From assembly GCA_020854785.1 (NCBI GenBank), contig JAHFZE010000169.1:1-6169 (forward strand): 6,169 bases of DNA. The letters run 5' to 3'. The notes under the pieces were generated by a model. That model worked only from the letters and a program-made list of their open reading frames with translations. It was not told where the DNA came from and ran no database searches. The position numbers and the translations under genes are program-made. Below are positions 1 to 6,040 of this stretch, one piece after another (the stretch's first letter is position 1; each line of letters starts with the position of its first letter). The DNA is from Methanomethylovorans sp. Lineage in GTDB: Archaea > Halobacteriota > Methanosarcinia > Methanosarcinales > Methanosarcinaceae.

Positions 1-1548
1 AACATGGTCGAAGGCCAGTGGTTCCTCAACTATTCGAACCCTGAATGGAAAGAAAAGGTTTACAGATGCATTGAGAAGATGGAGATAATTCCAGAAGAAT
101 ACAGGGTAGAGTTCAACAACAAGGTCGATTGGCTTAAGGACAAGGCCTGTGCAAGGAAAAAGGGACTTGGTACCCATCTACCTTTTGATGATCAATGGCT
201 CATTGAGTCACTTGGTGATTCCACTATATATATGACATACTATATCACCAATAAGTTCTTTTCCCGCGGTATCGGACCGGAACACCTTACCCCGCAACTT
301 TTCGATTATGTGCTTCTGGGAAAGGGTAGCGTGCAACAGACTGCAGCAGCTACAGGCCTTGATGAACAACTCATAGCACAGATGAAACAGGATATGGATT
401 ACTGGTATCCTGTAGATCTCAGATCTTCTGGCAAAGACCTTGTACCCAATCATCTGCTCTTTTTCCTTTTCCATCATGTAGCTATATTCGATGAAGATAA
501 ATGGCCTCGGGCTCTTGCTGTTAATGGTTTTGTCTCCCTTGAGGGACAAAAGATGAGCAAATCCAAAGGTCCGTTGCTTACTCTGAGGAACGCTGTAGAT
601 GAATATGGTGCTGACATCAGCCGTATGTACATCCTTTCCAGTGCCGAACAGACACAGGACGCAGACTGGAGGAACAGTGGCGTAGAAGCAGCAAAGAAAC
701 AGGTAGAAAGATTTTATTCCTTTGCCAGAGAGATCATTGAATCCGGTGCAGTATGTGGCATGTGCGGAGAACTGAAGCTCATTGACAGGTGGATGCTTAG
801 CCGTCTGCAACATCGCATCAGGGAAACTAATAACGATATGGGATCCCTGAGAACTCGCAGTGCCCTTCAAAATGCATTTTTCCTGCTGCTCAATGATATC
901 AAATGGTATCAAAAAAGAGGAGGAAGCAACCTACTCTATGATATGCTGGATACCTGGGTGCGTCTAATGGCACCGTTCATGCCACATGTGTGTGAAGATA
1001 TCTGGCAGGCATTGGGACATGAGGGGAGTGACATTGTATCCCTTGCCCATTATCCTGTCTTTGACCCAGAACTGCTAAATAACAATGCGGAACTTGCAGA
1101 GGAGCTTGTGGACAACACACTGGAGGACATTGAAGAGATACTGAAGGTCACAAAGATGACACCCAAGAAGATAGTGTTGTATACATCTGCCGCATGGAAG
1201 ACAAAAGCTTTCCGGATGGCTCTGAAAATGCAGGCCGAAAACAAGCTTGAGATTGGTATCCTCATAAAGACCCTAATGGCAGAACCTACTAATAGACCAT
1301 ACGGAAAAGAAATACCTAAGTTCGTACAGAAAATAGTTCCTGATATCAGCAGCATGAAATTGGAACGTTTGGAGATGTTCGATGGTTATGAACTGGACGA
1401 ACTTGCGATCCTCGGGGAAAACCAGCACTTCTTTGAGAAGGAATTTAATTGCACAGTGGAAGTTTACAGTGCAGATGAACCTGGTTATGATCCAGAGAAC
1501 AAGTCAAGGTTCGCTGTGCCCATGAGACCGGCCATCTATCTGGAATAA
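1..1548 (+). CDS. leuS: Leucyl-tRNA synthetase, archaeal type, C-terminal half (5' truncated by window edge)
   Basis: Class I aminoacyl-tRNA synthetase that charges tRNA-Leu in the cytoplasm. The reading frame is open to the left edge, so the first visible ATG at position 4 is internal. About 515 residues are present out of roughly 950 expected for archaeal LeuRS; the HIGH motif and CP1 editing domain lie upstream of the window. The fragment begins in the second half of the catalytic domain (GLGTHLPFDDQWLIESL, then DSTIYMTYYI, both characteristic of archaeal/eukaryotic LeuRS). It continues through the KMSKS signature (EGQKMSKSKG; KMSKS codons at 550-564), the post-KMSKS segment (DEYGADISRMYILSSAEQ), an all-helical anticodon-binding domain (about residues 250-350 of the fragment, with APFMPHVCEDIWQALG), and an archaeal C-terminal extension ending at a TAA. 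The frame is intact, with no sign of decay. A hairpin terminator follows directly, so leuS is probably the last gene of its transcript. Confidence 0.96.
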   Translation, partial: NMVEGQWFLNYSNPEWKEKVYRCIEKMEIIPEEYRVEFNNKVDWLKDKACARKKGLGTHLPFDDQWLIESLGDSTIYMTYYITNKFFSRGIGPEHLTPQLFDYVLLGKGSVQQTAAATGLDEQLIAQMKQDMDYWYPVDLRSSGKDLVPNHLLFFLFHHVAIFDEDKWPRALAVNGFVSLEGQKMSKSKGPLLTLRNAVDEYGADISRMYILSSAEQTQDADWRNSGVEAAKKQVERFYSFAREIIESGAVCGMCGELKLIDRWMLSRLQHRIRETNNDMGSLRTRSALQNAFFLLLNDIKWYQKRGGSNLLYDMLDTWVRLMAPFMPHVCEDIWQALGHEGSDIVSLAHYPVFDPELLNNNAELAEELVDNTLEDIEEILKVTKMTPKKIVLYTSAAWKTKAFRMALKMQAENKLEIGILIKTLMAEPTNRPYGKEIPKFVQKIVPDISSMKLERLEMFDGYELDELAILGENQHFFEKEFNCTVEVYSADEPGYDPENKSRFAVPMRPAIYLE

Positions 1549-1554
1549 AGCTAT

Positions 1555-1579
1555 AAGACTGCATACTTGCAGTCTTTTT
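1555..1579 (+). terminator. Intrinsic-type terminator after leuS
   Basis: Seven bases after the leuS stop codon lies a perfect 9-bp inverted repeat, AAGACTGCA / TGCAGTCTT (1555-1563 and 1568-1576), with a TACT loop. The right arm runs into a run of five T residues (1575-1579). Archaeal RNA polymerase terminates mainly at T-rich tracts, so the T-run is probably the active element and the stem may stabilise the 3' end. Confidence 0.75.
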
Positions 1580-1670
1580 CTGTTCTTAGCACATTCCACA
1601 ATTAAACGATCATATTTTCTTTTGCAAATAGTATGCAGTTATTAATACTAATATCGAAGGTGCAAGCTGT

Positions 1671-1687
1671 AGGTAACTTTATTACCT
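1671..1687. promoter_or_regulatory. Short inverted repeat in the upstream region of the DUF7109-like gene
   Basis: AGGTAA (1671-1676) and TTACCT (1682-1687) form a 6-bp inverted repeat around CTTTA. It sits about 43 bases before the start codon, between a possible TATA-like element (TATTAATA, about 1638-1650) and the gene. It could be a dimeric regulator site or a small 5'-UTR hairpin. It is short enough to be chance in AT-rich DNA. A second TATA-like string (GATATATC, 1701-1708) would give an almost leaderless transcript, so the real promoter is not settled. Confidence 0.25.
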
Positions 1688-1729
1688 TCTTCTTAGTTAT
1701 GATATATCTTCTCTTTAAGGTATGATCCT

Positions 1730-2278
1730 ATGATATCCTCTGCTGAGCTTACAGGTATAATATACGTTCTGGGGGCGCTTACCTTTGAGGAAATATGCGC
1801 TGTGGAGAAAGAAATATCCGAGTTAAGAACTTCTGATCACGATACTGGATCGCTGAACGAACTTTGTATCAAAGCTATAAAAGAGCATCTTCTTGAGTCT
1901 GTTTCTGCAGAAGATGTATATGGTGAAGCAACTAGTGATGATGCATATTTCATAACAGGACCAAACGCATTTCCTGAAATACCGCCTGAACTTAGCCAGG
2001 TGATCGATATTCTAAAATTACCTGTGAGAAAAGTAGATATGGATACTATTGCAATAAAATTACTAAAAAGTCTTCAGCAAAAAATACACAGACTTGATGT
2101 TAAAATTGGAAATATTGATGGTGACAGTAAAGATATAAAAAAACTGGAATCAAAATATAGTGATCTACTTAACCTTTATTATGATTATGATTCATGGCTA
2201 CCTGGAAAATTTGGCTCAGTGGTAGCTGATCTAATGGAAATTAGTAAAAAGCTCGAATGTTTAAAACGGTCAAACTAA
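1730..2278 (+). CDS. Uncharacterised archaeal protein resembling DUF7109 family, upstream of rlmE
   Basis: A 182-residue soluble, acidic, mostly helical protein with no signal peptide or membrane segment. The order of motifs recalls haloarchaeal DUF7109 proteins as I remember them: an N-terminal ELTGIIYVLGALTFEEI helix (residues 6-22), a central TGPNAFPEIPPEL segment (76-88), a helix with VDMDTIAIKLLKSLQQKI (102-119), and a C-terminal YSDLLNLYYDYDSWLPG block (143-159). A lysine-rich helix ends the chain. No catalytic motif is visible and no biochemical role is known to me. The start at 1730 is preceded by AAGGT (1717-1721) at 8-base spacing; the nearby ATG at 1722 is in another frame and reaches a stop after two further codons. 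The gene ends 16 bases before rlmE, so the two are very likely cotranscribed, which suggests a link to RNA modification or ribosome biogenesis. The family match is from memory and unsearched. Confidence 0.8.
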   Translation: MISSAELTGIIYVLGALTFEEICAVEKEISELRTSDHDTGSLNELCIKAIKEHLLESVSAEDVYGEATSDDAYFITGPNAFPEIPPELSQVIDILKLPVRKVDMDTIAIKLLKSLQQKIHRLDVKIGNIDGDSKDIKKLESKYSDLLNLYYDYDSWLPGKFGSVVADLMEISKKLECLKRSN

Positions 2279-2294
2279 CAAAAGGCAGGGTCTA

Positions 2295-3065
2295 ATGGCA
2301 AGGGATAGAAGGGATACCTATTACTGGCGTGCAAAAGAAGAAGGCTATAGGTCCAGGGCTGCATTCAAATTACTGCAGATAAATGAGAAGTTCAATGTGA
2401 TCAAAGCAGGGGATACTGTTGTAGACCTGGGTGCAGCTCCCGGAGGATGGTCAGAAGTAGCAAAAAAACTCTCCGGCGGAAGGGTAATAGGTGTTGATCT
2501 GCAGCGTATCTCTGCGATAGAGGGTGTTGAGACCATAAAAGGAGACATTACTTCAGATGTGACTATAAAAAAGATCTTTGATCTGGTTGGTGAGAGCGGA
2601 GTGGATGTCGTTATTTGTGATGCTGCTCCTAATCTCTCCGGCAACTGGAGCTATGACCATGCACGTTCCATAGACCTTTGCAGATCTGCACTGGGATGTG
2701 CGAAAAAGATACTGAAACCAGGTGGCCATTTTGTGGTCAAGGTCTTTCAGGGGGACATGTTCAAGGCTTTTCTTGAAGAAGCAAGCACTGATTTTACTCA
2801 AACAAAATCATTTTCCCCGGTAGCATCCCGGTCTCAAAGTGCAGAGATCTACATAGTAGCTAAGAAATTCCTTAAAGTACCTGTAAAGAAAGGTGAGGAA
2901 CTGGACGTGGAGATCACCAGCACAGGATCAACAGGTGATGGAGTGTTCAGGATCCAGGACTTTGTCGTGTTTGTAAAAGATACAAATGAAGGAGATAAAG
3001 TCAGAGTAAAGGTAAAGGACGTCAAACCTAACTTCGCTTTTGCTGATGTTATTAAAAGATACTGA
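2295..3065 (+). CDS. rlmE: 23S rRNA (uridine-2'-O)-methyltransferase RlmE/FtsJ with C-terminal TRAM domain
   Basis: SAM-dependent 2'-O-methyltransferase predicted to methylate the A-loop uridine of 23S rRNA (U2552 in E. coli numbering) during late large-subunit assembly. The 256-residue protein opens with the family signature DTYYWRAKEEGYRSRAAFKL. It has a Rossmann SAM-binding motif VVDLGAAPGGWSEVA (42-56) and an acidic strand end VIGVDL (64-69). The complete K-D-K-E catalytic tetrad is visible as K25 (AAFKL), D109 (VICDAAPN), K149 (VVKVFQGD) and E184 (SQSAEIY). Residues about 197-256 form a TRAM domain (KKGEELDVEITSTGSTGDGVF...KVKDVKPNFAFADVI), an RNA-binding beta barrel that archaeal RlmE proteins commonly carry and bacterial ones lack. 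The start at 2295 has a purine-rich AGGCAGGGT (2283-2291) before it and matches the normal N-terminus. It is the second gene of a two-gene unit, and its 3' end faces the DUF211 gene. Confidence 0.95.
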   Translation: MARDRRDTYYWRAKEEGYRSRAAFKLLQINEKFNVIKAGDTVVDLGAAPGGWSEVAKKLSGGRVIGVDLQRISAIEGVETIKGDITSDVTIKKIFDLVGESGVDVVICDAAPNLSGNWSYDHARSIDLCRSALGCAKKILKPGGHFVVKVFQGDMFKAFLEEASTDFTQTKSFSPVASRSQSAEIYIVAKKFLKVPVKKGEELDVEITSTGSTGDGVFRIQDFVVFVKDTNEGDKVRVKVKDVKPNFAFADVIKRY

Positions 3066-3221
3066 AGGACTGACCAGATACTGCAAATCATAGCCTGCAG
3101 ACTTAAAAGAGTGAACTAGCCTCTGAAGTATAAGAGTATCATGCAGATGATCATGCAAAACATGGAAAGTGCCATTGTGAAGCTATATGAACTGGAGCAT
3201 TCAGAGGGTTAAGTAAGATAC
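3066..3221. other. Convergent intergenic region between rlmE and the DUF211 gene
   Basis: This 156-base region separates two genes that end toward each other. No strong hairpin terminator is visible. It contains two direct copies of ATCATGCA (3138-3145 and 3150-3157) and a 23-codon plus-strand ORF (3141-3212, MQMIMQNMESAIVKLYELEH...) with no convincing ribosome-binding site. A decayed gene end or read-through 3' UTR is as likely as a small gene. No recognisable RNA gene was found. Confidence 0.4.
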
Positions 3222-3521
3222 CTAACGTTCCTGCAGGGTCTCTACCTCTTCCACAAGCTTGTGACCTGCCACTATCTCATCAATACTGTGTATCACAGCG
3301 CCCAGATTATCAATAGACTGTTTTATCTCTTCATAGTCCAGATCATCACCTTCTATCGTGATCTTTATGGTTTCTGTCTGCTGATCAACTTCATACAGGC
3401 TCAGATTCACACCAGAAACTCCTGGTAGAACACTTAATTTTTTGGAAAACTCTACGATCGACGGGTGATGTGGCTTTAGAACGTCCAGGACCATTCTTCT
3501 GATTCCAGGCAATTGTTTCAT
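3222..3521 (-). CDS. DUF211 family protein (MTH889-like)
   Basis: A 99-residue archaeal protein of unknown function, matching the DUF211 family represented by Methanothermobacter MTH889. Diagnostic features in order are [22 protein letters not shown] (residues 8-29), [25 protein letters not shown] (about 34-58), a [11 protein letters not shown] helix, and [13 protein letters not shown] (about 74-86). The alternating beta-alpha-beta pattern fits the ferredoxin-like fold of this family. There is no signal peptide or membrane segment. The start at 3521 gives the usual family length and has GAAGGA close upstream on the minus strand. The gene is transcribed divergently from the PHP-cyclase operon and converges on rlmE. 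A candidate TATA element lies near 3553-3566 (minus-strand AAATATCAAT). Regulatory or metal-/ligand-sensing roles have been guessed for small ferredoxin-fold proteins, but nothing here fixes one. Confidence 0.93.
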   Translation of the reverse strand: MKQLPGIRRMVLDVLKPHHPSIVEFSKKLSVLPGVSGVNLSLYEVDQQTETIKITIEGDDLDYEEIKQSIDNLGAVIHSIDEIVAGHKLVEEVETLQER

Positions 3522-3651
3522 CCTTCCTTCAAATGAACTAAAGATAGAACTATTGATATTTGTTGTTTAGTAAGCTGCATATCAGTCATGATGATATAAA
3601 TCTTTATTTCATATGCCAGCCATATTAGATACAAGAACAAATGGTGACATC
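3522..3651. promoter_or_regulatory. Divergent promoter region for DUF211 gene (-) and PHP-cyclase operon (+)
   Basis: This 130-base AT-rich stretch lies between two divergently transcribed genes. On the plus strand ATATAAAT (3594-3601) is a good archaeal TATA box; transcription would be expected to start about 20-30 bases downstream, near 3620-3630. On the minus strand an AAATATCAAT element (complement of 3553-3562) is placed to start transcription near 3535. A GGTGA ribosome-binding site (3643-3647) lies 4 bases before the ATG at 3652. TSS positions are inferred from TATA spacing, not measured. Confidence 0.55.
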
Positions 3652-4302
3652 ATGATAGACCTGCATACACATTCTTTATTCAGTGATGGTGAACTTGTCC
3701 CGAGCGAACTCATAAGAAGGGCAGTGATACACGGCTACAGAGCTATCGCAATAACTGACCATGCAGACTTTACCAATGTGGAACATATCCTGAAAAATGT
3801 GAGTAAGGCAAAGTACCTTGAAGAAGTTATGGACATCAAAGTACTTGCAGGGGTAGAGATAACACATGTTCCACCTGCCAAAATGGGTAAGATGGTACAA
3901 CTGGCAAAGGATCTGGGAGCGGAAATAATAGTAGTGCACGGCGAAACAAGCGTAGAGCCTGTTGCCCCGGGGACGAACAACGCCTCTGTGGAGCTGTCAG
4001 ATGTAGACATCCTTGCACACCCCGGATTTATAACCATTGAAGAAGCTGAGAAAGCAGCCGAAAACAATGTCCATCTTGAAATAACCGCAAGGAATGGACA
4101 TAACCGGACAAATGGCCATGTAGCCAGGATAGCTTTTGAAGCTGGCGCGAAGTGCGTGGTGGATACAGATACACATAGCCCAGGCAATCTTATAACCAGA
4201 GATACGGCTCTGAAGGTTGCCATGGGAGCTGGGCTCACTCTTGAACAGGCAGAAAAGGTCCTCAACAATTCCCAGAAGATAGTGGATGAGAAATATCAAT
4301 GA
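3652..4302 (+). CDS. PHP-domain metal-dependent phosphoesterase (histidinol-phosphate-phosphatase-like)
   Basis: A 216-residue single-domain PHP protein, predicted to hydrolyse a phosphoester with a multi-metal (Mn/Zn/Fe) centre. The metal-ligand set looks complete: HTH at 5-7 and SDG at 11-13, TDH at 35-37, GVE at 67-69, VHGE at 95-98, AHPG at 122-125, and DTDTH at 171-175. It is shorter than classical HisK-type histidinol phosphatases (about 270 residues), and archaeal genomes often label such proteins only as having a histidinol phosphate phosphatase domain. The true substrate is unknown. I place the start at 3652 rather than the in-frame ATG at 3613. The 3652 ATG has a GGTGA site 4 bases upstream and gives the canonical MIDLHTHS N-terminus, while 3613 lies before the transcription start expected from the TATA box at 3594-3601. 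The stop overlaps the next start by ATGA, indicating translational coupling. Confidence 0.9.
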   Translation: MIDLHTHSLFSDGELVPSELIRRAVIHGYRAIAITDHADFTNVEHILKNVSKAKYLEEVMDIKVLAGVEITHVPPAKMGKMVQLAKDLGAEIIVVHGETSVEPVAPGTNNASVELSDVDILAHPGFITIEEAEKAAENNVHLEITARNGHNRTNGHVARIAFEAGAKCVVDTDTHSPGNLITRDTALKVAMGAGLTLEQAEKVLNNSQKIVDEKYQ

Positions 4303-4937
4303 TATTTAGAGGCAAACGGATCATAGACATAACTCAAGCTATAAGGCAGGGTATGCCTGTATATCCCGGCGACCCTGAGCCGGTCATAGAGCAAGTTTGC
4401 TCTATTGGGAAAGACGGTTTTGCCCTTTCAACCATATTTATGGGAAGTCATACTGGCACTCATGTGGATGCACCTTCTCACGTTCTTGAGAATGGAACTT
4501 CGGTGGATATGCTGTTCCCTGGAAGTTTAATGGGGCGTGCGATCTTACTGGACCTGAGGCATAGAGGGAGCCCAATTAATGCTTATGATCTGGATGTGGC
4601 ATGGAAAGCAATAGATCCGGGAGAAGGAATAGACGTACTGTTATTGAAAACAGATATCATCTGTTCAGTTGAAGAAACAAGCAATTTATGTCTGGAGGAA
4701 GACATAGCTTTCTGGGTCCAGGATAAAGGAATTAAAGTATTGGGAGTTGACGCTTTCTCCATAGAAAATAAAAAATCCCTTCCACTTCACAGATCACTGC
4801 TTTCCCGTAAAATCAATATTGTGGAGTGCCTCGATCTTGGACAAGTGGAGGAAGGAATGTATACTTTTATTTGTCTTCCTTTGAAGATCACAGATTGTGA
4901 TGGCGCACCAGCACGTGCTATACTCATTGAAGAGTAG
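4299..4937 (+). CDS. Cyclase family protein (kynurenine-formamidase-like metal hydrolase)
   Basis: A 212-residue cytoplasmic hydrolase of the cyclase/KynB family. It begins with IIDITQAIRQGMPVYPGDPEP (residues 8-28) and has the metal-binding signature SHTGTHVDAPSH (50-61; H51, H55, D57 and H61). The mid-chain VLLLKTD and GIKVLGVDAFSIE segments and a C-terminal IVECLDL...FICLPLKITDCDGAPARAIL also match the family pattern, including the late Glu usually involved in catalysis. Known members hydrolyse N-formylkynurenine, isatin or related amide/lactam bonds. An anaerobic methanogen would not be expected to make formylkynurenine with an oxygen-dependent dioxygenase, so the substrate here is probably something else. 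The start codon overlaps the PHP gene stop (ATGA at 4299-4302), so both proteins are likely made together and may act on successive steps of one small-molecule pathway. That pathway link is inference. Reading frame and motifs are intact. Confidence 0.92.
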   Translation: MIFRGKRIIDITQAIRQGMPVYPGDPEPVIEQVCSIGKDGFALSTIFMGSHTGTHVDAPSHVLENGTSVDMLFPGSLMGRAILLDLRHRGSPINAYDLDVAWKAIDPGEGIDVLLLKTDIICSVEETSNLCLEEDIAFWVQDKGIKVLGVDAFSIENKKSLPLHRSLLSRKINIVECLDLGQVEEGMYTFICLPLKITDCDGAPARAILIEE

Positions 4938-5148
4938 TTCACAAAAGCTATTTTAAATAAAATAATATAAATACATTGTATTAAATTATACACACTATAT
5001 ATCCTATTTTTGGAACTGAAAAACATATAAATATAATAGATTTAATATACTATGAGTACAAATAAAAGATAATATCCATTATTTACCAACTTTCATAATT
5101 AAGAACTTAATTGAGGGAAATCGCACGAAAGCAAATAGGAAGCATTCA
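4938..5148 (+). promoter_or_regulatory. AT-rich upstream regulatory region of the archaellin gene
   Basis: A 211-base region, far richer in A+T than the flanking genes. T-rich runs soon after the cyclase stop (TATTTT near 4950, CTATTTTTGG near 5004-5013) could terminate the preceding operon. The best TATA candidate is ATATAAATA (5025-5033), preceded by purine-rich GAAAAAC as a BRE-like element; this predicts transcription from about 5053 and a 5' UTR near 95 bases. AGATAATATCC (5068-5078) is an alternative. A palindrome AATTAAG-AA-CTTAATT occupies 5097-5112, just before a GAGGG ribosome-binding-like motif (5113-5117). A second purine motif, TAGGAAG (5136-5142), precedes the ATG at 5149. Which TATA box is used cannot be decided from sequence. 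Confidence 0.5.
5097..5112. promoter_or_regulatory. Palindromic element (possible operator or UTR hairpin) upstream of the archaellin
   Basis: Seven-base arms AATTAAG (5097-5103) and CTTAATT (5106-5112) flank a 2-base centre. The two-base spacer disfavours an RNA hairpin of full length and is more like a dimer DNA-binding site. It abuts GAGGG at 5113-5117, so protein binding or pairing here could influence translation or transcript elongation. The low complexity of the region makes chance possible. Confidence 0.3.
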
Positions 5149-6024
5149 ATGCACAAAGATGAAAGTGCACAGATGGGTATTGGTACACTCATCATATTCA
5201 TATCAATGGTTCTTGTAGCTGCGGTAGCTTCTGCACTCCTTATTAAGACTTCAGGTGTGCTACAGCAGAAAGCTTCGCAGACAGGACAGGAAACTACGAA
5301 AGAAGTGGCCTCCAATTTACGTGTGGACCGGGTGGAAGGGGAACGTGCGACCTATGGGACCATCACTGTTGCAGATGGTGTTCCTTCAACAACCAGTGTC
5401 ACTATCCCAAAGGGAGGTATGGTGGAATGGATCTCTGAGAGAGGATCTTTTGAGATATCTACAGATGGATCAAATGAAACTGTAAGTGAACACTCTTATT
5501 ATGAAGAAAGATTCAAGGAGCCTGGTACATACAATTTTACGGTATCAGGTGCATCATCAAGCACCAGTGGGACAATTATAGTAGCCAATAGTCTGGATTA
5601 CGGACAGATATCCAAACTTCACATATCACTTTCCCTTGGACCGGGTAGTGAGGATGTTGACCTCTCACAACTGATAATATATCTTTCAGATGGTGCTCAT
5701 GTAGCAAATATCAGATATAATATCTCTGATATGAGGACAGGCGTACACCTGCCTACGGAAGAATATTTCTCTGTAAGTCCAATACGCATTCGTGATAATA
5801 CTATCTTCAAAGCCAGTCAGCCGGTATTGAGAACTGGAGATATAATGGAAGTTGTAGTGGACATCAGGCGTGTATTCTCTGCAGAAGACGACTCTTATGA
5901 AGGATTGGAACCAAGGACAGAAGTTTCATTCCAGGTCCGTCCTGAAGCAGGTTCACTCGTAATATTCGACTTCATAACACCCGGTGCATACTTTGATAAT
6001 AAGTATATACTGCTGAGATATTAA
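5149..6024 (+). CDS. flaB: Archaellin (archaeal flagellin) with inserted cupredoxin-like segment
   Basis: Structural subunit of the archaellum filament, or an archaellin-derived filament protein. The N-terminus has a short class III signal peptide followed by [20 protein letters not shown], the hydrophobic assembly helix; by analogy with haloarchaeal archaellins, FlaK-type peptidase would cut after A7. [19 protein letters not shown] (38-56) is also classical archaellin. The C-terminal archaellin beta domain runs from about 153 ([21 protein letters not shown]) to the [16 protein letters not shown] end. Between them, residues about 69-148 (5353-5592) add a segment patterned like a plastocyanin-type beta sandwich: [11 protein letters not shown], then [11 protein letters not shown], then SGTIIVA. 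The protein has no cysteine, so type 1 copper binding is excluded. N-glycosylation sequons lie at N109, N129 and N191. At 291 residues it is longer than common archaellins of about 200. The start at 5149 is the only ATG in this open frame before the helix, but an extended leader is possible. The gene appears monocistronic. Confidence 0.93.
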   Translation: MHKDESAQMGIGTLIIFISMVLVAAVASALLIKTSGVLQQKASQTGQETTKEVASNLRVDRVEGERATYGTITVADGVPSTTSVTIPKGGMVEWISERGSFEISTDGSNETVSEHSYYEERFKEPGTYNFTVSGASSSTSGTIIVANSLDYGQISKLHISLSLGPGSEDVDLSQLIIYLSDGAHVANIRYNISDMRTGVHLPTEEYFSVSPIRIRDNTIFKASQPVLRTGDIMEVVVDIRRVFSAEDDSYEGLEPRTEVSFQVRPEAGSLVIFDFITPGAYFDNKYILLRY

Positions 6025-6040
6025 CAATTTTTAATAGCCG

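Noticed and set aside
208..912. A 234-codon minus-strand open frame inside leuS
   Set aside because: It lies fully antisense to strongly conserved LeuRS coding sequence, including KMSKS, and its translation has no recognisable motif. It is a shadow frame.
3138..3157. Two direct copies of ATCATGCA as a possible repeat array or attachment site
   Set aside because: There are only two 8-base copies 4 bases apart, with no further units, no integrase and no tRNA nearby.
3588..3594. ATGATGA resembling a C box of an archaeal C/D-box sRNA
   Set aside because: No CTGA D/D' boxes or second C' box were seen at suitable spacing, and the site overlaps a good TATA box for the PHP operon.
3735..4268. A 177-codon minus-strand open frame antisense to the PHP gene
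   Set aside because: The Ser/Ala/Cys-rich translation without motifs is typical of antisense frames. The plus strand has complete PHP motifs.
5255..5485. A 76-codon plus-strand frame inside the archaellin gene
   Set aside because: It is an out-of-frame overlap with the archaellin and has no motif or start signal of its own.
5353..5592. Reading the archaellin insert as a functional blue-copper domain
   Set aside because: The beta-sandwich pattern is present, but the whole protein lacks cysteine and the Cys-x-x-x-x-His-x-x-x-x-Met type ligand loop, so type 1 copper binding is not supported.
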